64,000 nt of DNA, from assembly GCA_001972305.1 (NCBI GenBank), contig BDDD01002937.1:64352-128351 (forward strand), written 5' to 3'. Source of the DNA: Cephalotus follicularis. Lineage: Eukaryota; Streptophyta; Magnoliopsida; Oxalidales; Cephalotaceae. Both the position numbers and the translations under genes were made by a program. The notes under the pieces are model-generated. The model saw only the letters and a program-made list of their open reading frames with translations. It had not been told where the DNA came from and did not search any database. Shown here one piece after another: positions 48,136 through 59,340 of this stretch (within the stretch, counting starts at the first letter, position 1; the number at the start of each line of letters is the position of its first letter).

Positions 48136-48290
48136 ACTCAAAGGATGAGTCTGCTCTATAGCCATAAGGGCTGGTCTGCTCGGCAGCCATAAGGACTGGC
48201 CTGCTCTGTAGCCATATGGACTGGTCTGCTCAGCAGCCTTTGGGATGGTCTACTCAGCAGCCTTTGGGACCCTGTACTCTTCTTCTCTTA
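48136..48290. repeat. GGTCTGCTCNGCAGCC array
   Basis: Five imperfect units of about 30 bp contain TGGTCTGCTC, then (T/C)(A/G)GCAGCCATAAGG or AGCAGCCTTTGGGA. Confidence 0.75.
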
Positions 48291-49089
48291 TGGCAGAGCA
48301 CCAATGCTCTAATTGGAAGCGTCGACAGTCCAAGGATTTAGCAGAACATCAACCTACGCCTGTTAATCATCTCATCGTAACTTAAGTCTAACGTAGGCAA
48401 TCTAACCTTTATCTAAAGGATCCATAAATCCCAGTGATCAATACCAACACATAACAGCATAAGGAAATCCCTGAACATGCATCTAGCAATTCACGCTAGC
48501 ATAACTAGTAGCTCATATCAGCAATACTCAACAGATTATACTGAATCACTAAGGTAGTTCATAGCAGCATCTTTTATAAATTCATGCAAACATACATCAT
48601 TCAAGGCAACATTATGCCTGTAAGCAAAGCATATAAGTATAGCCTACCTCGATAAATGTCGAATTACAGCTCTGCAATAATTCTGCTGCTAAACTTTAAT
48701 CTGTACTTCCTTATCCTCTTGGGCCAACGCCTTGCGACTTTATTCCTCCGACGTTCCTTATAGGGTCGAGCTCTCTCTTCCTTCTTCTCTCTCACTCTCT
48801 CATTCTCTCTGGAATTTTAGGCTTGAATGAATGCGTGAGTGAGAGAGTCGGCATATATACTTCAACATTTCTTAAGCGAAGAATCTAGAAACTCTTCACT
48901 GTGATTCCATAGTAGTCAGGCTCATCCTTTTAAAATAGAGTGAGACTTCATTTGGTCGGCCCAACTCATTCTCTTTCTAAGGTTCAAGTTCGGCCCAAAG
49001 GAGAGAAAACATTCATCAAGTCCAAAATCATTATTACTCAATATAATATATATATATGACAACAATTGCATATAATTTTGGGGCTTACA

Positions 49090-49124
49090 TCCCTCCCCCC
49101 TTAGAGAAATCTCATCCTGAGATT
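49090..49124 (-). promoter_or_regulatory. Gy-d polypurine tract and pre-PPT hairpin
   Basis: On the minus strand AATCTCA, loop GGA, TGAGATT (49108-49124) forms a 7-bp stem whose bases differ from those of Gy-n and Gy-a but still pair. CTCTAAGGGGGGAGGGA (49090-49106) is the tract next to the LTR. Confidence 0.65.
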
Positions 49125-49132
49125 CCCTAAGG

Positions 49133-49753
49133 TCAAAACAAATGAGGATACAATGCAGTCATCGCATCCTCATGTTCCCATGTTGTTTCTTCAAGACCAT
49201 GGTACTGCCATAAGACCTTTACCAATGGAATGGTTTTGTTTCTTAGCTGTTTATTTCTTCGATCAAGGATTTGAATAGGTATTTCTTTGACTCTCAAGTC
49301 TGTTCTTAACTCCAATGGCTCCCATTGTAGCACATGAGAAGGATCTGGGTGGTACTTCCTTAACATAGAGACATGGAAGATGTTATGCACATCTAATAAA
49401 TTAGGCGACAAGGCGATTCTGTAGGCGACTGCACCTACCCTTTTGAGAATCTTGAAGGGTACTCCGATAAACCGAGGGGCTAGTTTTCCCTTCTTGTCAA
49501 ACCTCATGATTCCTTTGGTTGGAGAAACTTTGAGGAATACGTCATCGCCCATCGAGAACTCCAAATCTCGCCTACGATGATGTGCATTACTCTTTTGTCT
49601 ACTCTGGGATGTTAAAAGTTTTCCTCTGATAACTTTAGCCTTCTCTATTGTTTCTTGTACCAACTTTGGTCCCAATAGACTCTGTTCACCAACTTCAAAC
49701 CAGCTAATTGGGGTTCTACATTTCCGTCCATAGAGAGCCTCGAATGGTGCCAT
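49133..49753 (-). pseudogene. Gy-d integrase C-terminus and chromodomain-like tail
   Basis: The 206 codons are open. They contain [15 protein letters not shown], a GDDVFLKVSPTKG segment, LLDVHNIFHVSMLRKY and a tail VLWQYHGLEETTWEHED of chromodomain type. It parallels the last third of the Gy-n frame. The upstream part (49754-49972) has stops. Confidence 0.88.
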
Positions 49754-50901
49754 TTCGATGATGGCATGATAACTGTTATTATACGAGAACTCTAATAAGG
49801 GTAGGTGTTCATCCTAACTACCACCCCAATCCATCACACATGCCCATAGCATGTCTTCAAGACTCTGAATTGTCCTCTCAGACTGACCATCACCCTGGGG
49901 ATGGAAAGTTGTGCTAAAACTCAATTGGGTACCAAATGCTGTCTACAGTTTCTTCCAAAACCGTGATGTGAATCAGGGGTCCCTGTCTGACACCACAGTG
50001 ACTGGTACTCCATGTAGCATGACAATCTCTCCAACATATAAGGTTGCTAACCATTCAAGAGAATAAGTTATCTTGATCACTAGAAAATGAGCAGATTTGG
50101 TAAAGTGATCAACAATCACCCATATGGTGTCACAGTTAGACCTTGTCCTTGGCAATCCTATTACAAAATCCATGGTGATGTGTTCTCATTTCCATTGTGC
50201 CACAGGTAACGGTTGGAGCAATCATGCTGTCTCTGGTGCTCTGCCTTGATTTTTTGACATGTCAGGCAGGAAGCGACATACTCAGCTATCTGCTTTTTCA
50301 TGTTACTCCACCAGTAATTAAGCTTCAGGTCTCGATACATCTTGCTACTCTCCGTATGAAGTGAGAAACTGGAGTGATGGGCTTGTGACAAAAGCTCATC
50401 CTTCAATTCTTTATTGTTGGGGACACAAAATCTATTTTGGTATCTAATCAACCCATCACCATGAATTGAGAACTCAGGTTTCAGGCCTCCTTGATCATTT
50501 AATTCCATCTTAAGCAAGTTCCCATCCATTCCTTGGGCTTCTCTAATCCTGTCCAACAACCATGGATGCGCCTGCATCTGGCTAATTGTTAAACAAGCTA
50601 ACCGGCAGCTCAAAGCATCTGCAACCACATTAGCTTTGCCTAGATGGTACTGTATTTCACAGTTGTAATCATTTAACAATTCCATCCATCTCCTTTGTCT
50701 CATGTTCAGGTATTTCTGGGAGAAAATGTGTTTCGGGCTTTTGTGATCTGTGAACACGTCAAATTTCGTGCCATATAAGTAGTGCCTCCATGTGCGCTGT
50801 GTGAAAATTATCGCTACCAACTCGAGATCATGAGTTGGATAATTCTCTTTGTGAGGCTTGAATTTCCTTGAGTCATAAGCAATCACCTTTCCCCCTTGCA
50901 T
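49754..50901 (-). pseudogene. Gy-d RNase H end, zinc motif and integrase core
   Basis: 50161-50901 carries RNase H ([29 protein letters not shown]) and the HHCC motif ([26 protein letters not shown]). 49973-50173 carries two catalytic Asp regions ([17 protein letters not shown]) in another frame. The Glu region lies in the stop-containing stretch 49754-49972. At least two frameshifts are required. Confidence 0.87.
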
Positions 50902-50910
50902 GAGAACACA

Positions 50911-51804
50911 TTACAAACCATTTCCAGATGCATCACTATATACAACAAAGCCTTCATTGCCTTCTGGCAAGGCCAAAATTGGTGCAGAAATCAGACGGTG
51001 CTTTAGCTCTTGAAAGCTTTGCTCACAATCATCATCCCAAACAAACACGGTATGTTTCTTCGTTAATCTGGTCAAAGGTGTAGGTATCAGAGAGAATCCT
51101 TCAACAAAACGGTGGTAATAACCCGCTAACCCTAGGAAACTTTGGATTTCTGTCACGTTTGTCGGTCTTTTCCAGTCCTTTATTGCTTCTATCTTTGCTG
51201 GATCTACAGATAAACTAGCATTGGAAACAATGTGACCAAGAAAATCACCTCTGACAACCAGAACTCGCATTTGTTAAACTTGGTATACAAGCGATGCTTT
51301 CTCGAAGTCTGCAATGCCAAATGCAAATGCTCTCCATGTTCTTCCATGGACTTGGAGTACACCAAGATATCATAAACAAAGGCGACAATAAACTAGTCAA
51401 GATACAGGCTAAACACCTTGTTCATTAAACTCATGAATGCATCAGGGGCGTTGTTAAGCTTCCTTTGGGACGTCTTCGGCTCTAACTCTGAGCTGACGAT
51501 ACCTTGATATCAAGTCCAACTTAGAGAATACTGAGGATCCTCACATCCTATCAAACAACTCATCAATGTGTGAAAATGGATATTTGTTCTTAACTGTAGC
51601 CTTGTTAAGCTGTCGGTAATCAATGCACATATGCAAGGATCCATCCTTCTTTTTAAAAAACAGAACCGGTGCTCTCCATGGTGAAACACTCAGTCTGATA
51701 AAACCATTATCGAGTAAGTCCTATAGTTTCACTTTCAATTCCTTCAATTCATAAGGGGCCATGTGATAGGGAGCTCTCAATATCGGTGCTATCCCTAGCA
51801 GGAG
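50911..51804 (-). pseudogene. Gy-d reverse transcriptase, cut by Co-e
   Basis: 50911-51270 holds the thumb and connection ([23 protein letters not shown]) and the start of RNase H ([11 protein letters not shown]). 51271-51804 holds decayed fingers and palm with many stops; on the minus strand YHMAPYELKELKVKL is seen near 51735-51780. The frame ends abruptly at the TGTTAG start of Co-e (51805), so protease and gag must lie to the right of the window or be lost. Confidence 0.85.
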
Positions 51805-53820
51805 TGTTAGAGAGAGTGTGACCCGTCAAGCCTCTAGATGGCTAGATGTACTTATACTCTACTCATATTATATACAGTCTTATTCTATCCATGTTACATT
51901 ATGCAAATTATATTTTATTAATGGCATAGTGTATATGTTTTATCACATAATTGAAGCGTATTACTTGCTTACATAAATGGTGCCCTGTCACATCAAAAGG
52001 GTTGGTTGTCGAGCCAGGGGCTATGAGAGCGATTTCCTTATTACCTGTGACTAAACTATTCCAAGTCAGAGGTTCACTTATTTTGGGCATTAGTGAACCA
52101 GATGGACTTGTCGTGCTATGCTTGCTATCGGAAATGGGATAGTGGAGTATCTCATTGCCACATGGGTTGAACCTTAAAGCTAATGCGGGGTGCATGCTGG
52201 GAGCATGTACACTGAACTTGACCTACCATGGAAATTCTATTTTGATGGTCACATATCCCGTGTCAGTAGAGTTTATCATCTGAGACAGTGGTGTATAGGC
52301 TCTACGAGTCTAGCAAGTTCTTTATGGACATGTTAGATCCTTAGTCCTTAGCGGCTACTCTACATTGCATAGAGATTGTCTGAAATTTATTTCTGTCCTA
52401 CCCAATTCTTTCATGGGGCTGGAAAATAGGCAGCTTTTGGGTCTTGCAGGATTTATGTGAATGTAAGTGAGTTCAGAACAAGGAATCGTCACACCTGATA
52501 TGAGGGTGATTGGCTCTATAGTATCAGTATTCATTGTGGACTTTGGAATACCTGGCCAGGTTATGAGGAGATGGAACCTAGGGTTTCTGGAAAGGCTTGT
52601 CGATAGTCATGATGGTAATTACAAATTTAAAGATACCGGTAAATCTATGGTTGACACATATCCTTACCCTAGGCCGTGATCAGAGCCGATGATGACGAGG
52701 GATTATAGTACACGGTAACTGTCATCAGGATAAAGTATCAGATGTTTTAGAAACGGACTTAATTTGTTGAAATTAATCTGGGATTAATTTACACACCTGG
52801 AATAATATGGTCATAGGTTCAGGGTCTTAGAATAGTCGGGGACTATTTATGGTAAGTTTACTTAAGAGCAAGGCGTCTTAGTAACATACCATCGTTACCG
52901 ATTTTATTCCAGAATTTCGGGTTCCACCTCACGATGATATGTATTGGATATATATATCGTATAGTATTATGACGTGTGATGGCACATGTTATATTGTGGT
53001 GTATTAGTATGTTACGTGACTAATTAGTTGACATAACATATTAGTAGGATTATGCTATTAAAGCATAATTGGATTATTATTCTCTATCTCTCCTTTTATT
53101 GGCTACATGAAGTGCAACGTGTCTTGGTTGTTGGACAACCTGTATGGACAAAACACGTTTTCTTCTAAAAGGAAATGGAAGGCAACGCGTCTTCTTTGCT
53201 TGGACATTCTGTATGTTAAGCAACAGCAAATGGAAACACTTAAATCATAGCGCCAAAGAAAGGAAAAGGGATTTCAATTCAGGTAATGTAATCCTTTAAC
53301 ATGTTTTTCTGATTTGGCAGACATGATGGTGATCCTGATTTTATGGATCAATTCACTAGGTGAATGAGGCATAAAAGAGAGAACATGGGTAACAGTGAAT
53401 ATAGCTTGAACCTGGACGTGTTTTTACACAGAGATAGAGAGCATTCTAGTCTTTGTTCTTAGAGAACAAGAGAGAAAAGAGAGAAAGCTTTATACCTTGA
53501 TCCTTAACACCACTACCTGATTTCTATAGGTGGTGTGTTGCTTCACAAAGCTCTATACTTCCGATATTGATCCTTGACTAGGATTAGATATATAGGACTT
53601 GGATTGGCTGGTTTGTTCCTGAGTTAAAGCTTGAAGTCTTAGATTGGATTCTTGAAGGAAGGAGTTTGGTTGCTTGATATAATCTCTAACCTTCTTTATA
53701 TGCAAGTTATTGTTTTGCTAGGCATAGCATTGACTTGTAAAGCATGTATGTTTATTGTTTTGTTTGGCTCCCTGTACACCTAACGCCTAAAATGGCCATA
53801 ATTTCAGTATTTTACTTTCA
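51805..53820 (+). repeat. Co-e 5' LTR (about 2.0 kb)
   Basis: It starts TGTTAGAGAGAG. The end is placed at TTTACTTTCA (53820) because a primer-site-like sequence follows; a CTAACG at 53785 is an alternative end. The stretch has no gene. A TATA-like GCATAAAAGAG lies at 53367-53377. Confidence 0.6.
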
Positions 53821-53822
53821 AT

Positions 53823-53833
53823 TGGTATTAGAC
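53823..53833 (+). promoter_or_regulatory. Co-e primer binding site, degenerate
   Basis: TGGTATTAGAC differs in two places from TGGTATCAGAG. It is two bases from the proposed LTR end. Confidence 0.5.
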
Positions 53834-55466
53834 ACTACTAATCAACCCCAGTTAAACTTTGTATTTAGTTTTTGGTGTTTGTTTTTGATTATTTTAGTGT
53901 TGGTCTATTCTTTCTAATAGTCGACAGTTTCAAGTAAATCGTCGACAGTTAGACGTTAAGAGCTGACCGTTTGATGTTATACACTGGTGGAAACCTTAAG
54001 CGTTGATGGTTTATGATAAGCGTCGACTCTTAAGGGTTTAAACTACGATGCTTTGTTTAAAGCGCGAAAGGTTATGCAAAGCATTGATGCACGCGTCGAC
54101 GCTTGGCTTGTAACTGCTAATGCTTTTAGTAAAGCGTCGCCGCTTTCGACGGGACTAAAATAAGTTTGGAACTGTTGGTATGTAATCCTTGTGGATGTTG
54201 GATTTTAATTAATCTAGTGGGAGTTATACCGTTTTGTGCCACACTTGATTCGATTAGCCATCAAAAATTAAAATGATTATGTGTTTATTCAAGATTTATA
54301 TTATATATAATTTTTTGGATGTCTTATGCATGATAGTAGGCTATGGGACTTGACCTAGTTTTCAATTTCTTCTGTGGATGTTTAATTTGCTTTATTAATT
54401 TTATTGGGTTTGTAATAAGGTGGCCTATGTGCACCATTATTCCATATCTTTAAGATCCTCTCCAGGATAGGACTCTCTTCTCCCTATATTTGTATTCTCT
54501 TCTTTAAAATTTAAATGTAATTTTATTAAAAAGTTTGTAAGCATTGGAGGAGAATCGAATGGAGGTTGAAGAGGAAGATCAAGGAAATTGAAAGACCAAA
54601 TGAATGCATGGTGCATTATGTACTAAAGTAGAATTAAATAGTTCACCTAGGAGACCAAGTGATCACATTGGCTTGTGTGAATAACTATATAATTGTCCCT
54701 AGCCTAGCCATTTTATTTTATGTTGGACATAGGATGCATGAGATGGATGGTCCAAACAAGACTATGCATGTGAGCAGTAATTAATTGAATTTGGCTAATG
54801 AAACCAATGAATTAATTAATGGAACGACTAAGTAAAAATGTGAGACCTAAATCCCTCCAAGTTTTAAATAATAAGTCATAACGCCAGGGACACAAGGATG
54901 TGACCCGACGTGGCCTTCCATAGTTCTCGTTGAGTGGCATGGGCAGATTGTGGGCTTGTCATGCTAAAGCTGAGGTCTGCAATTTTTCAGATGCCATGTC
55001 AATGTTAGTGTTGGGCACTGCAAGGAAACAACAATGATTTGGCACTTGGACACATAAACGTGTAGGTGTCAAAATGTGTGTATCTCTTTGAGGATTGTGG
55101 GAATGGACTTATGCTGGCTCTAATGGTTTTTCATGCTAAAGCTGAGATCATATTGAGCTGGTAGGCCGAATCTATGATTGGATCTTACACGAGCGTGGGG
55201 GGATTGGATCCCGAGCTGTGTAAATTGGCAGGCGAGCCTACCCATCTTGGATATTATGGTTTGTCATGCTAAAGCTGAGGCCATAATATGGTAAGTTGGA
55301 TTCCAATCCCCACTAGGAGTTGGATCTCCCGAATTCCACATGGAGGTGTGGGATACGATTGGAATAGTGGGAGGAGCCATAAGAACTAAAGACCAGTAAC
55401 ATGATAAATTGGATTATTTTCCAATAACCTATATTGTTTCCTTTAGGTTGTATATACTTTGCAAAC
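53834..55466 (+). other. Co-e leader with TCGAC words and a CATGCTAAAGCTGAG repeat
   Basis: These 1.6 kb precede gag and show no coding signal. From 53930 to 54150 there are about nine GCGTCGAC / ATCGTCGACAG-type words. CATGCTAAAGCTGAG recurs at about 54960, 55128 and 55264, each followed by a partly similar segment containing GATTG or GGATC words. Leaders of copia elements are usually shorter; the leader in Co-l is about 300 bp. Confidence 0.6.
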
Positions 55467-56091
55467 ATGTCTGTCAGCGTCGCTATTGCTAAAGTCCATG
55501 AGACTAATAAACTGGATGGCCAAATTTCCTTGGCTGGCAGCGCAATCTGCGCTTAGTTCTGACATAAATGAAATTGTCTCATGTGATAACGGAAAAACCC
55601 CCCACACTAGGTGACGATCCATCTTTGGAAACTCAAGCCGCTGTTGCAAAGTGGCTTGATGATGACAAGCAGGCTAGGTGCCTCGCTATAGCTGGCATGG
55701 TGCCGGAGCTACAGCGACAACACGAGCACATGGAGAGCCTTAGTGCTATAATTCTCCATCTCAGGGAGTTGTATAGCACACGGTCTAGGACTACTAGGTT
55801 CAACCTCTCTCGTCAGCTTTTCTGGACAAAGATGGTGGAGGGAACTTCGGTCCATGAACATGGACTGAAGATTATAGATCTCATTGAGCAGCTGGCTCAA
55901 TCAGATTTGACTATGGATAACGATTTCTACATAGATCTCATTTTGTCATCCCTCCCTCAATCGTTCTTACATTTTGTATTGAACCTCCACATGAATAAGG
56001 TGGATTGTTCATTGCCTGAGCTAGTGGCTATGCTCACAACTGCGGAGGAGAATCTTGACATGGGTAAGTCAAAATCTGTCGTGATGTTTCT
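55467..56091 (+). pseudogene. Co-e gag, 5' part
   Basis: The ATG at 55467 (KVHETNKLDGQ) is in the position of the Co-l start. A 1-bp shift near 55525 and a stop at about 55565 interrupt it. The frame 55568-56091 carries the UBN2-type gag core, with VAKWLDDDKQARCLAIAG, SAIILHLRELY, EGTSVHEHGLKIIDLIEQL and NLHMNKVDCSLPELVAML. It runs into the LTR of Gy-k at 56092; the last codons to 56110 are LTR. Confidence 0.88.
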
Positions 56092-58504
56092 TGTAACGCC
56101 CCCGACCTGAGCCCGCTAATTACTCAAAGCGAACTACAAGGATCGGTTGAGTTACGTGGGGGTGAACCATTAACCATCAAATCGTTTAATCATTTAACAA
56201 TCCATTAACCATTTAATCTTAACTTAGATTTAAAACTTAACATCATTTCACAACTGAAACATTTTATCATATTCCGTAGTTTCACAGGATCAAAATATAC
56301 TCATAACTTTGAACACCAAATTTCAAAATATCATATTCTCATTATCATGATCGTTACTAATACCTTTGCATGTGTACATCACTTGACATATAACATTTCA
56401 TGGCGGAAAAGCTAAACTTATCATAAAAACAGTCATATTCCTTACTCACATTTACCATTAACTTCTCATACTCTCAAGTATGTTCAATAACTTTTGATAT
56501 CATCATCTTACATGAAAACATCATAACATATAGCATTCATTTCCTTACTTTAACATCTATACATCGTCTATCAAAAAATGTTACACAGTGGAAAACATTA
56601 GCGCATGACATTAAACACAAAACTTCATAGCATAACATACTTCCTTTCCGATACTTCGTTTACAAACTTCCTCTAAAGCTCGCACTTTTACATTCGACGT
56701 CTCCTGGAAAAATCATTTGAAAACAAGACATTGAAAGGAGTGACCTCAAATAGCCCGGTAAAGATCATAGTCGTAAAACGTCATTGAAATCTGTTGTTTT
56801 TGATAATCTTTATCAATACGTTTGCAATGACACATTTCAAAACATCATTAAAAATCATCTTCTAGTTTTATAAAACTAGAACATTTCCAAAAATCATTCT
56901 TTTGCTGGTATATAGCCCAGCCATACTTGAAAACGAAACATCCTTTAAAACCCTTTTCTAGTATAAAAACAAAAACATTTCACATTCATTTCCTTTTCAA
57001 ATCATATTCGTTCTTTTCTGTTCATATCTCATGAATCAGAACATTTCATAAATAACTGAGCGGTCATAAAACATAAAGGACCCAAATGAACCATTTCAAC
57101 ATTCGCTTCACTGGGGCATTATGCACTCACTGATTACTATCCTTACATCACATGCATGTCCGTGAGCACTCTTCGCTCCATTAACATCAAGCATCTCGCT
57201 CCATTAACATTAATCTTTACTAGATTAATCCTCCCCGGATCGCAATTCAGGAGTTCATCTCAGTTCGTTACCATTTCCATTTCATAAAATCGTTTCATAA
57301 AACATTTCTTAATAATTTGAGTGATCAGCTCAAAGCATTCATAAAACATCATTTCTAAAACTGGTTTCTCACGTAGAAACATTCATTTCATTTCCTTTCA
57401 CAATTCATAAAGCATTTTCATCACTTTGAGTAATTCAACTCAAAATATTCATAAAACAATTTTGCATAACATTTATAAATCTTGAATTTTGTATAGAAAT
57501 AAACACTTTCTGAGAAAACTTAAAACATAAACATTAAATTAGAAATCTTCACAAATTCAAAAAGCTCAAGTTCATAAAAGTTGGTTGAGAATTGAATCCG
57601 TTATGAATTTTTTAAACTGGCTGGTTCCATATGAAAATAGGACATGAGGAGTAAAATGAAACATGGATTCTTGTCAAGAATTCCACAGAATTTTGAGAAG
57701 CATAAAACATATCAGTTAAACAAGACATCTAGATGTTTCTAAAACATTAAACCATTTGAAATTTCATCAGGAAATGAGTAAGATATTAATAAAACAATCT
57801 GCTACATAATTTGGAAGTAAAACAAAGGAACTTTGATAAAAATGTGTATGGAATTTCCTTACCTTACTTTGATCTCCTTCTCTCTTGCTCTCCCATGAAT
57901 TCTCCTCTTCTTCCCAGCAGAAAACTTTTCATTTCCTCAGCCAAAATGACTGAACTCAGCCTTCATTGTCTATAAATAGGCTAGTTGCTTGGGGAGCAAG
58001 TCTCTCTCTCTCTCCTATGAGTCATCTCTATAGTTGCCCATGTGCCTTAATTTAATTCAACCAAAAGGTGACACTTGTTATATCATCTAAAAATATCTCA
58101 AATCCTTCTCCCCTGGCCTGCCACGTGTCCATAATTAATGAATTTAACTCACAAAAAGATAAAAAGTCAGACTTTGGCAACTAGTCTGCAGCTCAAAGCG
58201 CGACGCTTCTTCTAAGCGTTGCCACTTACGGGTCTCATCTAAGTCAACAGGGTATACTTTGACTTCAAAGCATCGAAGCTTACATTTAGGGTGTCGTCGA
58301 TTTCACCAAGAATTTCTGCTTTCATCCAAGCGTCATCGGTTAGAGGAATTTGTCCAAATTGAAAATGCCCTGGTTTTAACCAGCATAGAACCGGCGTTAG
58401 AACAAGCTTACATTTATTGCATAATTGGATAATGATATGAATGAATCCTGGATAACTTGCCACGTGTCAGGCTGTGGGGTCCTCCCATGGTTCGGGGCAT
58501 GACA
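56092..58504 (+). repeat. Gy-k 5' LTR (2413 bp)
   Basis: It begins TGTAACGCCCCC and ends GGGGCATGACA, immediately followed by a primer site. The left target duplication would be TTTCT (56087-56091). The end resembles the Gy-d LTR end. It is rich in CATAAAACATTTC-like words at 56850-57480, holds a strong TATA-like TATAAATAGG at 57971-57980 and CGACGCTT / GTCGTCGAT words at 58196-58340. Confidence 0.85.
57971..57980 (+). promoter_or_regulatory. TATA box of the Gy-k LTR
   Basis: GTCTATAAATAGGCTAG, followed about 40 bp later by a CT-rich run (58002-58015), is a typical plant core promoter arrangement. Sequence evidence only. Confidence 0.55.
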
Positions 58505-58511
58505 GATAAGG

Positions 58512-58523
58512 TAGTATCAGAGC
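58512..58523 (+). promoter_or_regulatory. Gy-k primer binding site
   Basis: TAGTATCAGAGC differs at one base from the tRNA-iMet-type site TGGTATCAGAGC and lies seven bases after the LTR end. Confidence 0.8.
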
Positions 58524-58769
58524 ATCGTTCTATGCTGGATATGCTAGGATAGGGTCCTTGGCAGTTAGAGTTGAGAGTGATTGATTTGATTAAGTACTAC
58601 TTTAATTATTTGGAGTCATGGATATGATTAGTGGATATTGACCCCTTATTTCTTATAAAAGGTAGGAATAGAAGGAAGACGAAGAGGAGCTGCAAGAGGA
58701 GCTGAGGCTGGGCCGTCGACGAGACGTACCTGAGCCAATAGAAGTAGTGAAGAACAAGAAGAAGTCAAT

Positions 58770-59340
58770 GTGGCCCAAGAATCAGGATTTTCTGCTCCTG
58801 CTCAAGGAGAACCCGTTGATTATATAAGAGAGATGCGTGCAATGATGGCCCAAATTAATGAATTCATGCAAAGGCAAATGGCCACAACAGAACAAACTCC
58901 ATCTGCAAGGTCATCTAGACTTACTGAAGTGGCCAAGAGATCAGTAGATCGGTCTATACCCAAGGACGATCGTTTGGTCAGATTTTTGAGGCTAAATCCT
59001 CCGGTTTTTACAGGGGGTCTAAATTCTGTTACAGTTGAGAGATGGCTTATGCAAATAGAGAAAATCTTCAAGGTCTTGGGGTGTTCAGATTCTGAGAAGG
59101 TTTCTTTCGCCACCTATATGCTGCAAGACGAAGCGAAGCACTGGTGGAAAATGGTTGGGACCGCCTAGGAGGAATCAGGAATACCCAATTCTTGGGATAT
59201 GTTTAGAACAAAATTCAATGAAAGGTATTACCCTGAGGCCGAAGTTCAAAAGAGGGAAGCTGAATTTCTTAGCCTAACTCAAGCCGATATGACCGTGGCC
59301 CAGTATGCCGCCAAGTTGATTGAATTGTCGAGGATAGTTC
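58770..59340 (+). pseudogene. Gy-k gag, 5' part
   Basis: The frame starts MAQESGFSAPAQ at 58770; the true start may lie upstream, near 58680. It shows the gypsy gag core, with FLRLNPPVFTGG, VERWLMQIEKIFKVLGC, YMLQDEAKHWW and, after a TAG at 59166-59168, WDMFRTKFNERYYPEAEVQKREAEFLSL split over the stop-containing frame. It is cut at 59340 by the Co-l LTR, so zinc knuckle and pol are not in the window. Confidence 0.88.

Larger units (their letters stand above)
47726..49089 (-). repeat. Gy-d 3' LTR, piece 3
   Basis: It starts with the second GCTCA and continues the CTCATCTCGGTCGGTGATCC array of piece 2 to about 47850. A second imperfect array built on GGTCTGCTCNGCAGCC occupies about 48136-48290. 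One GCGTCGACAG word lies at 48320. A TATA-like word on the minus strand (48851-48860) lies about 230 bp from the LTR start at 49089. No gene is seen. Confidence 0.82.
20250..51804 (-). mobile_element. Gy-d: Ty3/gypsy element, minus strand, split by nested insertions
   Basis: Its 3' LTR starts (plus-strand left end) at 20250 and ends at 49089, split by Gy-m and Gy-n. The pol remnant follows from 49133 to 51804, where Co-e cuts it in the reverse transcriptase. On the minus strand the LTR begins TGTAAGCCCC and ends GGGGCTTGACA. ACTCA (20245-20249) would be one target duplication; its mate lies beyond the window. The LTR end resembles that of Gy-k. Confidence 0.8.
51805..56091 (+). mobile_element. 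Co-e: copia element, 5' part only
   Basis: It consists of a 5' LTR, a degenerate primer site, a long leader and a broken gag. It is cut at 56091 by Gy-k. AGGAG (51800-51804) would be the left target duplication. Gag and LTR show the same lineage as Co-l: the LTR stretch around 52480-52700 matches the reverse complement of 63600-63840. Confidence 0.75.

Noticed and set aside
52467..52679. 70-codon frame in the Co-e LTR
   Set aside because: It lies in the LTR block shared with Co-l and Co-g, where it is not conserved as a frame.
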